Origin: Collinsella sp. AM18-10
GTDB taxonomy: Bacteria > Actinomycetota > Coriobacteriia > Coriobacteriales > Coriobacteriaceae
DNA: 64,000 bases
Reading direction: 5' to 3'
NCBI RefSeq assembly: GCF_003471585.1
Contig: NZ_QRJO01000002.1
Coordinates: 1 to 64,000, forward strand
The notes under the pieces were generated by a model. It was not told the origin of the DNA, did no database searches, and saw only the letters and a program-made list of their open reading frames with translations. Below are positions 28,460 to 36,903 of this stretch, piece by piece (within the stretch, counting starts at the first letter, position 1; each line of letters opens with the position of its first letter). The position numbers were made by a program, and so were the translations under genes.

Positions 28460-29083
28460 TTAACTGTTCTTCATGACAATCGAATCCACAACATCGGCCA
28501 CATTCTCGCAGCAGTCAGCGCAGTACTCCAGGAAGGCGTAGACGTCACGCCAGGCGATGACCTCGAGCGGATCCTTGCCGTTGACATGCAGGTTGCGCAT
28601 GGCGTTGATGTAGAGCTCGTCGGCCTCGGACTCGATGGTGTTGATCTGGATGACCAGCTCGCGCAGCGTTTTGGACTTGCGGTAGTTGGGCAGCTCGACC
28701 ATCAGGTCCTTCATGGCGCGGCAGGCGTCGGTCACCTTGTGGGCGATCACGATGGCATCGGGATGGATGCTCTGGATGTTGGTGAAGTAGACGCGCTGCA
28801 CGACGCCCTCGATACGGTCGAGCACGGTGTCGAGCGAGCAGCTCATCAGGTCCAGGTCCTCGCGCTCAAGCGGGGTGATAAAGGCCGTGAGCAGGGCGTC
28901 CTCAAGCTCATGGTGCTTCTTGTCGGCCGCATGCTCGATCGCGTGCATCTTGTCGAGCATATCGTGAATCTTTGCGGGATCGAAGTTCTCAAAAATCTTG
29001 GTAAGCAGCTCGGCGGCCTGGACGGCAAGGTCGGCGCAGGCGACGTAGTTGTCAAAGTAGAACGAATCGGGTTTCTTTGCCAT
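28460..29083 (-). CDS. DUF47 (Pit accessory, PhoU-like) protein
   Basis: A 207-residue all-helical protein of the DUF47/YkaA family, distantly related to PhoU, thought to regulate Pit-type phosphate transporters. Segments HAIEHAADKKHHELEDALL and LDTVLDRIEGVVQRV, with acidic metal-site residues (E..D..D, ExxAD), fit the family. It lies 67 nt downstream of pit on the same strand, the usual partnership. Start ATG 29083 has AAAGGA upstream. Confidence 0.9.
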   Translation of the reverse strand: MAKKPDSFYFDNYVACADLAVQAAELLTKIFENFDPAKIHDMLDKMHAIEHAADKKHHELEDALLTAFITPLEREDLDLMSCSLDTVLDRIEGVVQRVYFTNIQSIHPDAIVIAHKVTDACRAMKDLMVELPNYRKSKTLRELVIQINTIESEADELYINAMRNLHVNGKDPLEVIAWRDVYAFLEYCADCCENVADVVDSIVMKNS

Positions 29084-29150
29084 GAGTGGGTCCTTTCGAG
29101 GCGAAGACGGGTGGGCGAGATATTACGGTCCGGATGGACGCTCGGTTTGA

Positions 29151-30200
29151 CTAGATGAACATCATGAACAGCTTGGCCATGACAAAGCTGATGAGTCCGC
29201 AGGCGGGGAAGGTGAAGAACCAGGTGAACATCATGTCCTTGACGACGCCGAAGTTGATGGCCGAGAGGCGCTTGACGGCACCGACGCCCATGATGGCGCA
29301 GGTCTTGATGTGGGTGGAGGACACGGGGATACCGGTAAGGGTGGCAAGCAGCAGATTCGCGGCGCCCGCGAGGTCGGCGGAGAAGCCCTGATATTTCTCG
29401 AGCTTGACCATGCTCTGGCCGACGGACTTGATGATGCGCTCGCCGCCCACACTGGTGCCGATGCCCATGGTTGCCGAGCACAGCAGCATAATCCAGATGG
29501 GGATGCCGGCATCGCCGACGCTCGTCTGGCCGCTGGCAAAGGCCACGCCTAAAAAGAGCACGCCGATGAACTTCTGTCCATCCTGCGCGCCGTGCATAAA
29601 GCTCATGGCCGCAGCACTCGCGATCTGAGCGTATTTAAAGAAGACGTTGGCGCGTCGCCTGTTGGCGGCGGCGAAAAGAATCGAGACGAGCTTGCACAGG
29701 ACCCAGCCCATGACGAAGCCCAGTCCGATGGAGAGCGCCAGGCCGTAGATGACCTTCATCCACTCGTGGACGTTGACGCTGCTCGCACCGCCGAGGGCGA
29801 TGGCGGCACCGGTCAGGCCGGCGATAAGGCTGTGGCTTTGCGAGGTGGGGATGCCAAAACGCGACGCTGTGGCGCCGTAGACGACGATGGAGAACAGCGC
29901 CGCGCAGAGGCACGCGAGCGCCATGGTGCTGTTTCCGCCAAAGTCGACGATATGTGAGATGGTGTTGGCGACGCTCGCGTTAAAGTGCGTCATGATGAGC
30001 ACGCCCAAGAAGTTGAATGCGGCACTCATGAGAATGGCGGCGCGGGCGGGCATGCAACGTGTGGTGACGCAGGTCGCGATGGCGTTGGGTGCGTCGGTCC
30101 ATCCATTGACGAAGATGGCGCCGAGCGCGAGGATCACGGTGACGGCAAGGACTGGGTTCGACACAAGTTGGCCGAGGAAGGTTGAGAACGTTACGTCCAT
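29151..30200 (-). CDS. pit: Low-affinity inorganic phosphate transporter Pit
   Basis: A 349-residue PiT-family (PHO4) permease with about 10 membrane helices. The duplicated signature is visible as NGWTDAPNAIATCV near the N-terminus and GAQDGQKFIGVLF plus SSTHIKTCAIMGVGA in the C-terminal half. It imports metal-phosphate with protons, complementing the high-affinity Pst system 7 kb away. The ribosome site is weak (GAGAAAG). Confidence 0.93.
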   Translation of the reverse strand: MDVTFSTFLGQLVSNPVLAVTVILALGAIFVNGWTDAPNAIATCVTTRCMPARAAILMSAAFNFLGVLIMTHFNASVANTISHIVDFGGNSTMALACLCAALFSIVVYGATASRFGIPTSQSHSLIAGLTGAAIALGGASSVNVHEWMKVIYGLALSIGLGFVMGWVLCKLVSILFAAANRRRANVFFKYAQIASAAAMSFMHGAQDGQKFIGVLFLGVAFASGQTSVGDAGIPIWIMLLCSATMGIGTSVGGERIIKSVGQSMVKLEKYQGFSADLAGAANLLLATLTGIPVSSTHIKTCAIMGVGAVKRLSAINFGVVKDMMFTWFFTFPACGLISFVMAKLFMMFI

Positions 30201-30413
30201 ATATGGGCTTTCTCGAAGTTTGCAGGCACGTTACAAAAACATGATAAATCGTATCACCTCCTGCTGGTTTCTTTACCGAGTTCTGATGGGAGAAGTGAAT
30301 TTTTTGGCACTAACATTGAATATTAGCCCTGTTGACCGCGGGTGTTCTTTTTGCTAACGCGTTGTGCGGACGTGCGCCTGCGGTCCGACACGCCAAAACC
30401 ACAGCCTGTTCGC

Positions 30414-30443
30414 TTTACAACATACAAACATGCGTTCGATAAT
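30414..30443 (+). promoter_or_regulatory. Promoter placing the start site at or next to an ATG
   Basis: TTTACA (30414-30419), 18-bp spacer, GATAAT (30438-30443). Transcription would begin around 30449-30452, coinciding with the ATG at 30451, so the mRNA may be leaderless. Confidence 0.5.
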
Positions 30444-30450
30444 AGGGGGC

Positions 30451-30789
30451 ATGGAATATCGACAGACAGATGGCAAAACTCGACGCGTGCACAAGCAGTA
30501 TGTGGACGTCGTGGCCCGCATCCTTGCGGGCGGGCAAGTCGTGCCGGTCACCGTCTGCTGGGTCGACGGCCGTTGTTTTACGATCGACGAAATTATCTCG
30601 ACCACCGGGTTTGGCCTGACGGTTCACGGCGTTCGTACGGCAACCTATAAGGTACGTTTTGGCGGACATGCGACCGAGTTGTATCTGGAGGACCAGGCGC
30701 GCGAGCGGGCGGATGGCTCGCAGGCGCACGTGATGCGTTGGTGGGTATGGGCGTTTGACCGTACGCTTGAGGGCGAGCGCCGCAGGTAA
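30451..30789 (+). CDS. Conserved small hypothetical protein
   Basis: A 112-residue soluble protein, mostly beta by appearance (VVPVTVCWVDGRCFTIDEII, FGLTVHGVRTATYKVRFGG), ending in a Trp/Arg-rich stretch (RWWVWAFDRTLEGERRR). No signal peptide, membrane helix or catalytic motif. Function unknown. The ATG at 30451 is chosen from the promoter position; the ATG at 30430 adds seven residues and lies inside the promoter spacer. It stands alone, divergent from pit. Confidence 0.65.
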   Translation: MEYRQTDGKTRRVHKQYVDVVARILAGGQVVPVTVCWVDGRCFTIDEIISTTGFGLTVHGVRTATYKVRFGGHATELYLEDQARERADGSQAHVMRWWVWAFDRTLEGERRR

Positions 30790-30874
30790 GAGCGCACGGC
30801 ATTCGGGTACAATGGCAGGGATATTGTCGCCTACGGCGCCGTTATTTGTGGCGCTTTTTGAAAGGACGAAGTAT

Positions 30875-31570
30875 ATGAACGATATCCAGGGCTATCAGAA
30901 CGGCCCCGTCGAGACCGGCGCAAGCCGCGCCAAGGAGATGTCGCCGCGCGCGTACAATCTCGCCATGTCTGCCCTGATCTTCTTGGGCTTTTGCGCCATG
31001 GGCGCCGGCGCCTACTTTACGAGCACCATGTCGTTTGCGCGCATGATGATGAGCGGCGCCGCCCTACCGCTGGTCTTTGGCTCGTTTATTTTGACCATCG
31101 TCGGCATGGTCATGATGTCGGCTGCTGCGGGCAAGCAGTCCGTGGGCCTGTCCCTTGTGGGCTACGTAATCTTTGCGAGTACCTTTGGCCTGACCGCGTC
31201 GTTTGGTCTCGCCAACTACGACCTGCCTACCATTAACACCGCCTTTATCGCCACGGCCGCCATCACCTTTGTCTTTGGTGCGCTGGGCGTGACCTTCCCC
31301 AAGTTTTTCCAGCGTGTGTATGGCATTGGTTTTGGCATCCTGCTTGCCACGATTCTGGTCGAGATCGTGCTGATGTTCATGGGCGTTTCGCAGTCCATCA
31401 CCGACCTGATCGTGATCGTGGTGTTCGCCGGCTTTATTGGCTACGACACCTATGTTGCCACGACGGTGCCGCCCACGCTTCCCAATGCGGTGCTCATGGC
31501 ATCCAACCTGTTCGTGGACATCATCAACGTGTTCCTGCGCATTCTGAACATCCTCGGCCGTCGCGATTAA
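30875..31570 (+). CDS. Bax inhibitor-1/YccA family membrane protein
   Basis: A 231-residue protein with seven predicted helices after a soluble 35-residue N-terminus. The pattern (AYNLAMSALIFLGFCAMGAG, later FAGFIGYDTYVATTV and a final SNLFVDIINVFLRIL helix) fits the BI-1/TMBIM superfamily, whose bacterial members are pH-sensitive Ca2+-leak proteins; the physiological role here is unknown. ATG 30875 has AAAGGA upstream; an upstream in-frame ATG at 30755 would overlap the previous gene. A TACAAT at 30808-30813 is a likely -10. Confidence 0.85.
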   Translation: MNDIQGYQNGPVETGASRAKEMSPRAYNLAMSALIFLGFCAMGAGAYFTSTMSFARMMMSGAALPLVFGSFILTIVGMVMMSAAAGKQSVGLSLVGYVIFASTFGLTASFGLANYDLPTINTAFIATAAITFVFGALGVTFPKFFQRVYGIGFGILLATILVEIVLMFMGVSQSITDLIVIVVFAGFIGYDTYVATTVPPTLPNAVLMASNLFVDIINVFLRILNILGRRD

Positions 31571-31618
31571 AGCGCGGCATTGCGATGCTTCCTGCCGGAC
31601 GCGGTAAAACGATGTGAA

Positions 31619-31645
31619 AGGCGGTCCTGCGGGGCCGTCTTTTTT
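31619..31645 (+). terminator. Terminator after the BI-1 gene
   Basis: GGCGGTCC/GGGGCCGTC stem with G-T pairs, a 3-nt loop and six T. Confidence 0.7.
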
Positions 31646-31711
31646 GTGCACGGCGGGGTATCATGGATGGGAAAAAGCCGACACCGGCAGCGACAGGAAA
31701 GGTGACCACTT

Positions 31712-32845
31712 ATGGCAGACGTCGACAACAGGAACCGTAACCGCAGGCCCAACCGCGCGGGACAGCCCAACCCCAAGCGTGAGGCGCGTGCCAAGGCCGC
31801 CGAGCGCCATGTGGCGGCTGTGTCCGAGGCCTGCGCCAAGGATATCGAGCGCTCGCTTGTCGGCGTTCGCGAATTCGACGGTATGCCTGCCGGTTTTGTC
31901 GCGGCGATGAAGGCCAAGGTCCAGAAGGCAGCGGCTGCTGAGGAGCCGGTTGCCGAGGTTGTGGAGGCCGACGCTGCCGTGGTTGAGGCCGCCGAGGTGG
32001 AGACTGCGGTCGAGTCCGAGGTGGCACCCGAGTCCACTGAGTCGGCCGACGGGGCTGAGTCCGCGCCCGCGGAGGAGGCTGCTCCGGTCCTGCCTGAGGT
32101 CACCGTGCTTGATGCCTCCGCCACGCAGGCAATCCTCGATAACGGTCGCGGCTATGCGCAGTTCTGCGATATGGCCGTGCTCGCCTTTGCCTCGTTTACC
32201 AATCCGGGCGGCGGTTATATCCAGGGCTACCTGGGCCAGGAGGCGATGCTCTGCGCCGATTCGTACCTGTACAACGTGCTCGACAAGCAGCGCAAGTGGT
32301 ACGGCGAGAACCGTCGCCGCAACATCAACTGCGAGCTTTACCGCAATCGTGCGCTGGTGGTGCCCGCCGTGCGCTTCGACCGCAACCACGTGCACGCATA
32401 CGCCGATGTGATCGTTGCCGCCGCACCTAACGTCAAGCGTGCCCGCCAGGAGTACCGCGTGAGCGAAGACGCCCTGTTGGATGCCCTGCGCGACCGTATC
32501 CGCTTTGTCCTTGCCATCTGCGATGAGCTGGGTCGCGAGAAGCTCGTGCTGGGTGCTTGGGGCTGTGACAATAACGGCTTTGATGCCGAGGTCGTAGCCG
32601 AGCTCTTCCGCAAGGAACTCGCGTCGGGCGACTTCAAGGTCAAGCAGGTCTTCTTTGCCGTGCCCTCTACGCGCTGGGACGAGGACTTCGCCAAGTTCGA
32701 GCACGTGCTGGCAAACTTCCCCGAGCGCAACGAGGAGTCCTATGCTCAGGTTGCCGCCCGCACCGCAGCCGCCCGTGCCGCCGAGCAGGCTCAGGCCGCT
32801 GCCGAGGATGACGAGGATGACGACGACTGGCGCAAGTACCTGTAA
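31712..32845 (+). CDS. TIGR02452/PARG-like macrodomain protein with altered catalytic motif
   Basis: A 377-residue protein. Residues 130-360 match the TIGR02452 (DUF2263) family, microbial relatives of poly(ADP-ribose) glycohydrolase: ASFTNPGGGYIQGYLGQEAM, LVVPAVRFDR and LGAWGCDNNGFD. The PARG signature is GGG-x6-8-QEE; here it reads GGG (166-168), seven residues, Gln176-Glu177-Ala178, so the second Glu, the catalytic acid of known PARGs, is missing. A basic N-terminus and an Ala/Glu/Val-rich linker (about 70-128) precede the domain; the C-terminus is acidic. It may bind ADP-ribose without cleaving it. AAAGG precedes the ATG. Confidence 0.85.
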   Translation: MADVDNRNRNRRPNRAGQPNPKREARAKAAERHVAAVSEACAKDIERSLVGVREFDGMPAGFVAAMKAKVQKAAAAEEPVAEVVEADAAVVEAAEVETAVESEVAPESTESADGAESAPAEEAAPVLPEVTVLDASATQAILDNGRGYAQFCDMAVLAFASFTNPGGGYIQGYLGQEAMLCADSYLYNVLDKQRKWYGENRRRNINCELYRNRALVVPAVRFDRNHVHAYADVIVAAAPNVKRARQEYRVSEDALLDALRDRIRFVLAICDELGREKLVLGAWGCDNNGFDAEVVAELFRKELASGDFKVKQVFFAVPSTRWDEDFAKFEHVLANFPERNEESYAQVAARTAAARAAEQAQAAAEDDEDDDDWRKYL

Positions 32846-32870
32846 ACGGTGCGCGTGATGCGATATACCG

Positions 32871-32901
32871 AGCCGACGGGGGCTGCTCCCGTCGGCTTTT
32901 T
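32871..32901 (+). terminator. Terminator after the PARG-like gene
   Basis: AGCCGACGGG pairs with CCCGTCGGCT around a 7-nt loop, then TTTTA. Confidence 0.9.
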
Positions 32902-32920
32902 ATTGAGTGGGGAGCTTACG

Positions 32921-33580
32921 ATGAAAAACGTTCTATGCTTTGGTGACAGCAACACCTATGGTTACGATCCGGCGGGCATGCGCGACGGTACCGCGGTGCG
33001 CTATGCGCAGGATGTGCGCTGGTGTGGCGTGATCCAACGTGACTTAGGCGAGGGCTGGCATGTAATTGAAGAAGGCCTCAACGGCCGCACGACGGTACGC
33101 GACGACATGTGCCATCTGGACACTAACCTCAACGGTATTCGCGCGCTTCCGATGCTGCTCGAGGCCCATAAGCCGCTGGACGCCATTGTGATCATGCTGG
33201 GCACCAACGACTGTAAGACGGTCTTTAACGTGACAGCTTCCGATATCGCCCGTGGCGCCATGGCGCTGATTCGCGCCGTCCGCGCGTTTCCGTGGACCGA
33301 CGCTGCGCCTTGCCCGCGCATCCTGCTGATGGCTCCTATCAAGATCAAGCCGCAGATCGCCGATGTGTATATGACCGACTTTGACGAGCATTCCGTTGAG
33401 GCATCTGAGCATTTTGGCGAGTACTATGCGCACGTGGCCGAGCAGTTTGGCTGCGACTTTTTGAATGCCGCCGAGTTTGCCGAGCCGGGCGATATCGACT
33501 ATCTGCATATGATGCCCGAAAGCCACGAGAGCCTGGGTCACGCCGTGGCAGCCAAGCTCAAAGAGATGCTCGGTGAGTAG
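32921..33580 (+). CDS. SGNH/GDSL-family hydrolase
   Basis: A 219-residue cytoplasmic esterase-like enzyme. Block I FGDSNTYGYDP carries the nucleophile Ser9 or 10, block III is GTNDCK, and the catalytic Asp-His pair is DYLH near residue 190. It resembles the arylesterase branch of the family; the substrate is unknown. ATG 32921 has GGGGAG upstream; an in-frame start at 32849 would cross the preceding terminator. Confidence 0.88.
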   Translation: MKNVLCFGDSNTYGYDPAGMRDGTAVRYAQDVRWCGVIQRDLGEGWHVIEEGLNGRTTVRDDMCHLDTNLNGIRALPMLLEAHKPLDAIVIMLGTNDCKTVFNVTASDIARGAMALIRAVRAFPWTDAAPCPRILLMAPIKIKPQIADVYMTDFDEHSVEASEHFGEYYAHVAEQFGCDFLNAAEFAEPGDIDYLHMMPESHESLGHAVAAKLKEMLGE

Positions 33581-33632
33581 CACGGCCCCAAACCACCACA
33601 GAGTTCCCCTTGCGGGGGCTTGTTTCGTTTGT

Positions 33633-33774
33633 TTGTCTTGATCTGTAACAGTTCCAAGGCCGAAAACGGGCTAGATGTTACAGATTAAGATTATTTAGGT
33701 CGATATCGATTGTTTGTCTTGATCTGTAACATCTAGGGTCGATTTTGCCGAGTTACTGTTACAGATCGAGATGT
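33633..33774. repeat. Inverted pair of hairpin repeats with ATCTGTAACA arms
   Basis: ATCTGTAACA at 33641 and 33722; its complement TGTTACAGAT at 33676 and 33757. Each pair makes a hairpin with a 25-nt loop, and the second unit reads as an inverted copy of the first (shared TGTAACATCTAG / CTAGATGTTACA). The region 33581-33832 has no gene; a weak CCCC-TTGC-GGGG hairpin with T-rich tail near 33606-33630 may terminate the SGNH gene. Confidence 0.8.
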
Positions 33775-33786
33775 TTGTGGGAGCCA

Positions 33787-33820
33787 CCGCAAAGGTGCCT
33801 GTCCCCTTTGCGGCGGTTTT
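33787..33820. terminator. Hairpin with CCGCAAAGG arms between convergent genes
   Basis: CCGCAAAGG (33787-33795) pairs with CCTTTGCGG (33805-33813); TTTT follows shortly on the plus strand. The loop TGCCTGTCC and arm sequence resemble other GGGACA/TGTCCC hairpins in the window. Confidence 0.55.
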
Positions 33821-33832
33821 GGGCTGCGAATC

Positions 33833-34663
33833 TTAATATTGCCACATGTGGTTGACGGGGCCGGAGCCTTTGCCCATGTTCAGGCCGGCGGCCAGAGCGC
33901 CTGTCAGGTATGCCTTGCCCGCATTGACGGCATCGGCAAGATCCATGCCCTGGGCCAGCGCGCAGGCGATGGCGGACGAAAGCGTGCAGCCGGTGCCGTG
34001 TGTGTTGTCGGTCTCGATGCGCTTGTGGCGGAACCACGTGGTGAGCGGATCGCCCAGATGGTTGCCCTCGTCATCGAGTGGCGCGGGTTCGGCCAATACA
34101 TCGTTGGCCTCGTTGACAAGATGCCCACCCTTAACGAGGGATGCGCAACCAAAGCGGCGGGTGAGGAGCATGGCAGCATTTTGCTGTGTGCGCTCGGAGT
34201 CGACCTCGTAGTCAAGCAGGGCCATGGCCTCGGGAATATTGGGCGTGATGACGGTTGCTAGTGGGAACAGGCGGCGGGTGAGCGCCTCGGCGGCATCTTC
34301 GGCAATCAGCCGTGCGCCCGAGGTGGCTACCATGACGGGGTCGACGACCACGTTTGTCGCGTTCCAGGCGCTCAGGCGGTCGGCGATAACCTCGATAATC
34401 TCGGCAGAGGAAACCATGCCGATCTTGACGGCGCTGGGGCGGATATCGTCAAATACGGCGTCGATCTGCGCAGCGACGATATCAGGGGAGATATTCTGCA
34501 CGGCGGTGACACCGAGCGTGTTTTGTGCGGTGATGGCGGTGATGGCCGTCTCGGCATACAGGCGGTGCGCCGTGATGGTCTTGATGTCGGCCTGAATGCC
34601 GGCGCCACCGCTGGAATCGGATCCTGCGATGGACAGGACGGCAGGTACCTTACTGCGATCCAT
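33833..34663 (-). CDS. thiD: Hydroxymethylpyrimidine/phosphomethylpyrimidine kinase
   Basis: A 276-residue ribokinase-fold enzyme that phosphorylates HMP to HMP-PP in thiamine synthesis. It has the start AVLSIAGSDSSGGAGIQADIKT, the VVDPVMVATSG segment, TPNIPEAM and the anion-hole motif THGTGCTLSSAI. It lies 178 nt downstream of thiC on the same strand; a hairpin and a perfect TATAAT (34710-34715, minus strand) lie between, so it may also have its own promoter. Confidence 0.95.
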   Translation of the reverse strand: MDRSKVPAVLSIAGSDSSGGAGIQADIKTITAHRLYAETAITAITAQNTLGVTAVQNISPDIVAAQIDAVFDDIRPSAVKIGMVSSAEIIEVIADRLSAWNATNVVVDPVMVATSGARLIAEDAAEALTRRLFPLATVITPNIPEAMALLDYEVDSERTQQNAAMLLTRRFGCASLVKGGHLVNEANDVLAEPAPLDDEGNHLGDPLTTWFRHKRIETDNTHGTGCTLSSAIACALAQGMDLADAVNAGKAYLTGALAAGLNMGKGSGPVNHMWQY

Positions 34664-34720
34664 GTTTGCTCCCTTGTTCGGTCGGAATCAAATGGGTCTT
34701 TAAGCCAGCATTATAAAGAT

Positions 34721-34750
34721 GCCCGGGCCGACTCTATGTCGAACCCGGGC
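34721..34750 (-). terminator. Hairpin between thiC and thiD
   Basis: GCCCGGG/CCCGGGC with an inner CGAC/GTCG, followed on the minus strand by a weak T-rich stretch (ATCTTTAT). Partial termination after thiC is likely. Confidence 0.5.
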
Positions 34751-34841
34751 GGGCGATGCAATCTTTACGCAAATGTAAGCAAATGTTCACACGTCAACAA
34801 TTGACGAACACCATGTTACCGATTGTGGCTCCGGTGACGAG

Positions 34842-36176
34842 TTAGTCCTCCATGCCGAGGTCGATCGTCGTGCCTTCGAACACCTTGTTAACGGTGCGGA
34901 CGGCGCACATCTTGCCGCACATGGTGCAGGTGCCCTCGGTGGCGGCGGGGGATTCTTCATAGCGTTTCTTGCCGGTGACCGGGTCGAGAGCACACTTCCA
35001 CATGGCATCCCAGTCGAGCTTGCGGCGTGCCTGGCCCATCTTGTCGTCCATGTCGCGGGCGTGCGGCACCTTCTTGGCGATATCGGCGGCGTGCGCGGCA
35101 ATCTTAGTGGCCATGAGGCCATCGAGCACGTCCTGGGCGTTGGGCAGGCACAGGTGCTCGGCCGGCGTCACGTAGCACAGGAAGTCGGCACCGGAGCTGG
35201 CGGAGATGGCGCCGCCGATGGCAGCGGTGATGTGGTCGTAACCCACGCCGATATCGGTCACCAGCGGCCCGAGCACATAGAACGGGGCATTGTGGCACAG
35301 GCGCTTCTGCAGTTTCATGTTGGCGGCGATCTCGTCGAGCGCCATGTGACCCGGGCCCTCGACCATGACCTGGACGCCGGCGGCCCAAGCGCGCTTGCAC
35401 AGCTTGCCCAGCTCGATCATCTCAGCGGTCTCGGTGGCATCGTTGGAGTCGTAGAGGCAGCCCGGGCGGCAGGAGTCGCCGAGCGAAATCGTCACGTCGT
35501 ACTCGTGGCAAATCTCGAGCAGCTCGTCAAAGTACTCGTAGAAGGGGTTTTCGTTGCCGGTGACCTCCATCCAGCCAAACAGCAGCGAGCCGCCGCGACT
35601 GACGATGTTCATCAGGCGGCCGGTCTCCTTAAAGGTCTTGGTGACCGACTTGTTGATGCCGCAGTGGATGGTCATAAAGTCCACGCCATCCTCGGCGTGC
35701 GCGCGCACGACCTCGAACAGGTCGTCCTTGGTCAGCTTGACCAGCGGCTTTTCCATGTAGCCGATGGCGTCGTACATGGGGACGGTGCCTACCATGAGCG
35801 GCGTCTCGTCGATGAGCTGCTGGCGGAACTGGCGCGTCTTGCCCGAGTTGGAAAGGTCCATGATGGCGTCGGCGCCAAAGTCCTCGGCGATCTTGACCTT
35901 CTTCCATTCCTCGGCGGCATCGGCTTTATCGCCCGAGATGCCCAGGTTGACGTTGACCTTAGTAGACAGGCCCTCGCCGACACCAAAGGCGCGCATGCCC
36001 TTTTTGATATGCACGATGTTGGCGGGAATGGCGATGCGGCCGTCGGCCACGCGCTCGCGGATGTACTCGGGGTCGCGATGCTCGCGCTCGGCAACCTCCT
36101 TCATCTGCGGTGTGATCTGCCCGGCGCGGGCGAAGTCGATTTGCGTGACGAGCTTGGGCTCGGTCTGTGTGCTCAT
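34842..36176 (-). CDS. thiC: Phosphomethylpyrimidine synthase
   Basis: A 444-residue radical-SAM-like enzyme that rearranges aminoimidazole ribotide to HMP phosphate. MGTVPMYDAI-type VGTVPMYDAIGYM, VDFMTIHCGI, SLGDSCRPGCLYD and EGPGHMALDEI are diagnostic. The C-terminal cluster is CTMCGKMC, i.e. C-x2-C-x3-C, one residue shorter than the C-x2-C-x4-C of long ThiC proteins. The protein lacks the N-terminal domain of E. coli ThiC, as in many anaerobes. ATG 36176 follows an AAGGGAG that lies inside the riboswitch end. Confidence 0.96.
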   Translation of the reverse strand: MSTQTEPKLVTQIDFARAGQITPQMKEVAEREHRDPEYIRERVADGRIAIPANIVHIKKGMRAFGVGEGLSTKVNVNLGISGDKADAAEEWKKVKIAEDFGADAIMDLSNSGKTRQFRQQLIDETPLMVGTVPMYDAIGYMEKPLVKLTKDDLFEVVRAHAEDGVDFMTIHCGINKSVTKTFKETGRLMNIVSRGGSLLFGWMEVTGNENPFYEYFDELLEICHEYDVTISLGDSCRPGCLYDSNDATETAEMIELGKLCKRAWAAGVQVMVEGPGHMALDEIAANMKLQKRLCHNAPFYVLGPLVTDIGVGYDHITAAIGGAISASSGADFLCYVTPAEHLCLPNAQDVLDGLMATKIAAHAADIAKKVPHARDMDDKMGQARRKLDWDAMWKCALDPVTGKKRYEESPAATEGTCTMCGKMCAVRTVNKVFEGTTIDLGMED

Positions 36177-36185
36177 TGGCACGGC

Positions 36186-36276
36186 TCCCTTCGTTGGCAT
36201 TACCCATATCAGGTTTGCGGGTCAGGGCGGGCGCGCCCAATCTCAGCCTGCCGTCTTGTCCTGCAAGCTCCCCGTT
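36186..36276 (-). promoter_or_regulatory. TPP riboswitch (THI element) of thiC
   Basis: Read on the minus strand it contains the conserved GGCTGAGA, the CCTGAT followed by GGGTAATGCC, and the closing AACGAAGGGA, in order. The ribosome-binding AAGGGAG of thiC overlaps the 3' end, so TPP binding probably blocks translation initiation. A TATACT at 36292-36297 (minus strand) is a likely -10. Confidence 0.95.
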
Positions 36277-36347
36277 TATGTAATGGGCTCAAGTATAGCT
36301 CGAATGGGTACGATTGGCCTAACGAGCGTGCCTGTGGGGAGGCGAAC

Positions 36348-36863
36348 ATGGAAGACAAGCATCTATATCGAGAGACGCAATGGGATGTATCGGCCGAGGA
36401 AAGCCGTGCGCACCATGGCCTTGTCGCGATTGGTTTTGCGGTGCTTGCTGTGCTGGTGATTGCCGTTTGTATCTGGACGTTTGGTGGTCGCGGCGGCGCT
36501 GCATGGGAGTTCGAGGCTGATGATAGCCTACCGATAATGACGGTGAAGGTCGCGGGTGGCAATACCGTTGCCGCGCCGGGCGACTATTGGTATCCGCGCG
36601 ATGGATTTGTCCAGCTGCAGCTGAGCGGCGGTTCCATTCCTGGTGAAGAGATCGAGCGCGTGACCTTCGATGCGTCGCTTAAGACGCTGTCGGTCGAGCT
36701 CAAAGATCAAGGGGATGTGCCCACGACGATGGATATCGCGCTGACGGAATGGCGCTTGGAGCCCCCATCGGGTGTTGCGGTGTCCGAGGTAGAGCACGTT
36801 AAGATTACCTACCAAGATGGCTCGACAAACGAAGTTGCCAAAGCCGACGGCTTGGCGGAATAG
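36348..36863 (+). CDS. Membrane-anchored hypothetical protein
   Basis: A 171-residue protein with a polar 25-residue N-terminus, one membrane helix (LVAIGFAVLAVLVIAVCIWTF) and an outside domain that looks all-beta (MTVKVAGGNTVAAPGDYWYP, HVKITYQDGSTNEV). No known family recognised. GGGGAGG precedes the ATG at 36348. The reading frame stays open far upstream, antisense to thiC, but that extension is not credible. It is divergent from thiC and convergent with yaaA. Confidence 0.75.
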   Translation: MEDKHLYRETQWDVSAEESRAHHGLVAIGFAVLAVLVIAVCIWTFGGRGGAAWEFEADDSLPIMTVKVAGGNTVAAPGDYWYPRDGFVQLQLSGGSIPGEEIERVTFDASLKTLSVELKDQGDVPTTMDIALTEWRLEPPSGVAVSEVEHVKITYQDGSTNEVAKADGLAE

Positions 36864-36903
36864 ACGCCGTGCCTAGGCAGCACATTCAAAAGTAGCGGTG
36901 GTC

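Noticed and set aside
30247..30266. An ATCACCTCCT stretch, like the 3' end of 16S rRNA
   Set aside because: Only ten bases match and no rRNA sequence flanks it. On the other strand it is simply an AGGAGGTGAT followed by a three-codon frame.
35061..36347. A 429-codon open frame antisense to thiC, continuous with the small membrane-protein gene
   Set aside because: It mirrors thiC codons on the opposite strand, is rich in His/Val/Gly/Asp as GC-rich shadows are, and the real gene start with GGGGAGG is at 36348.
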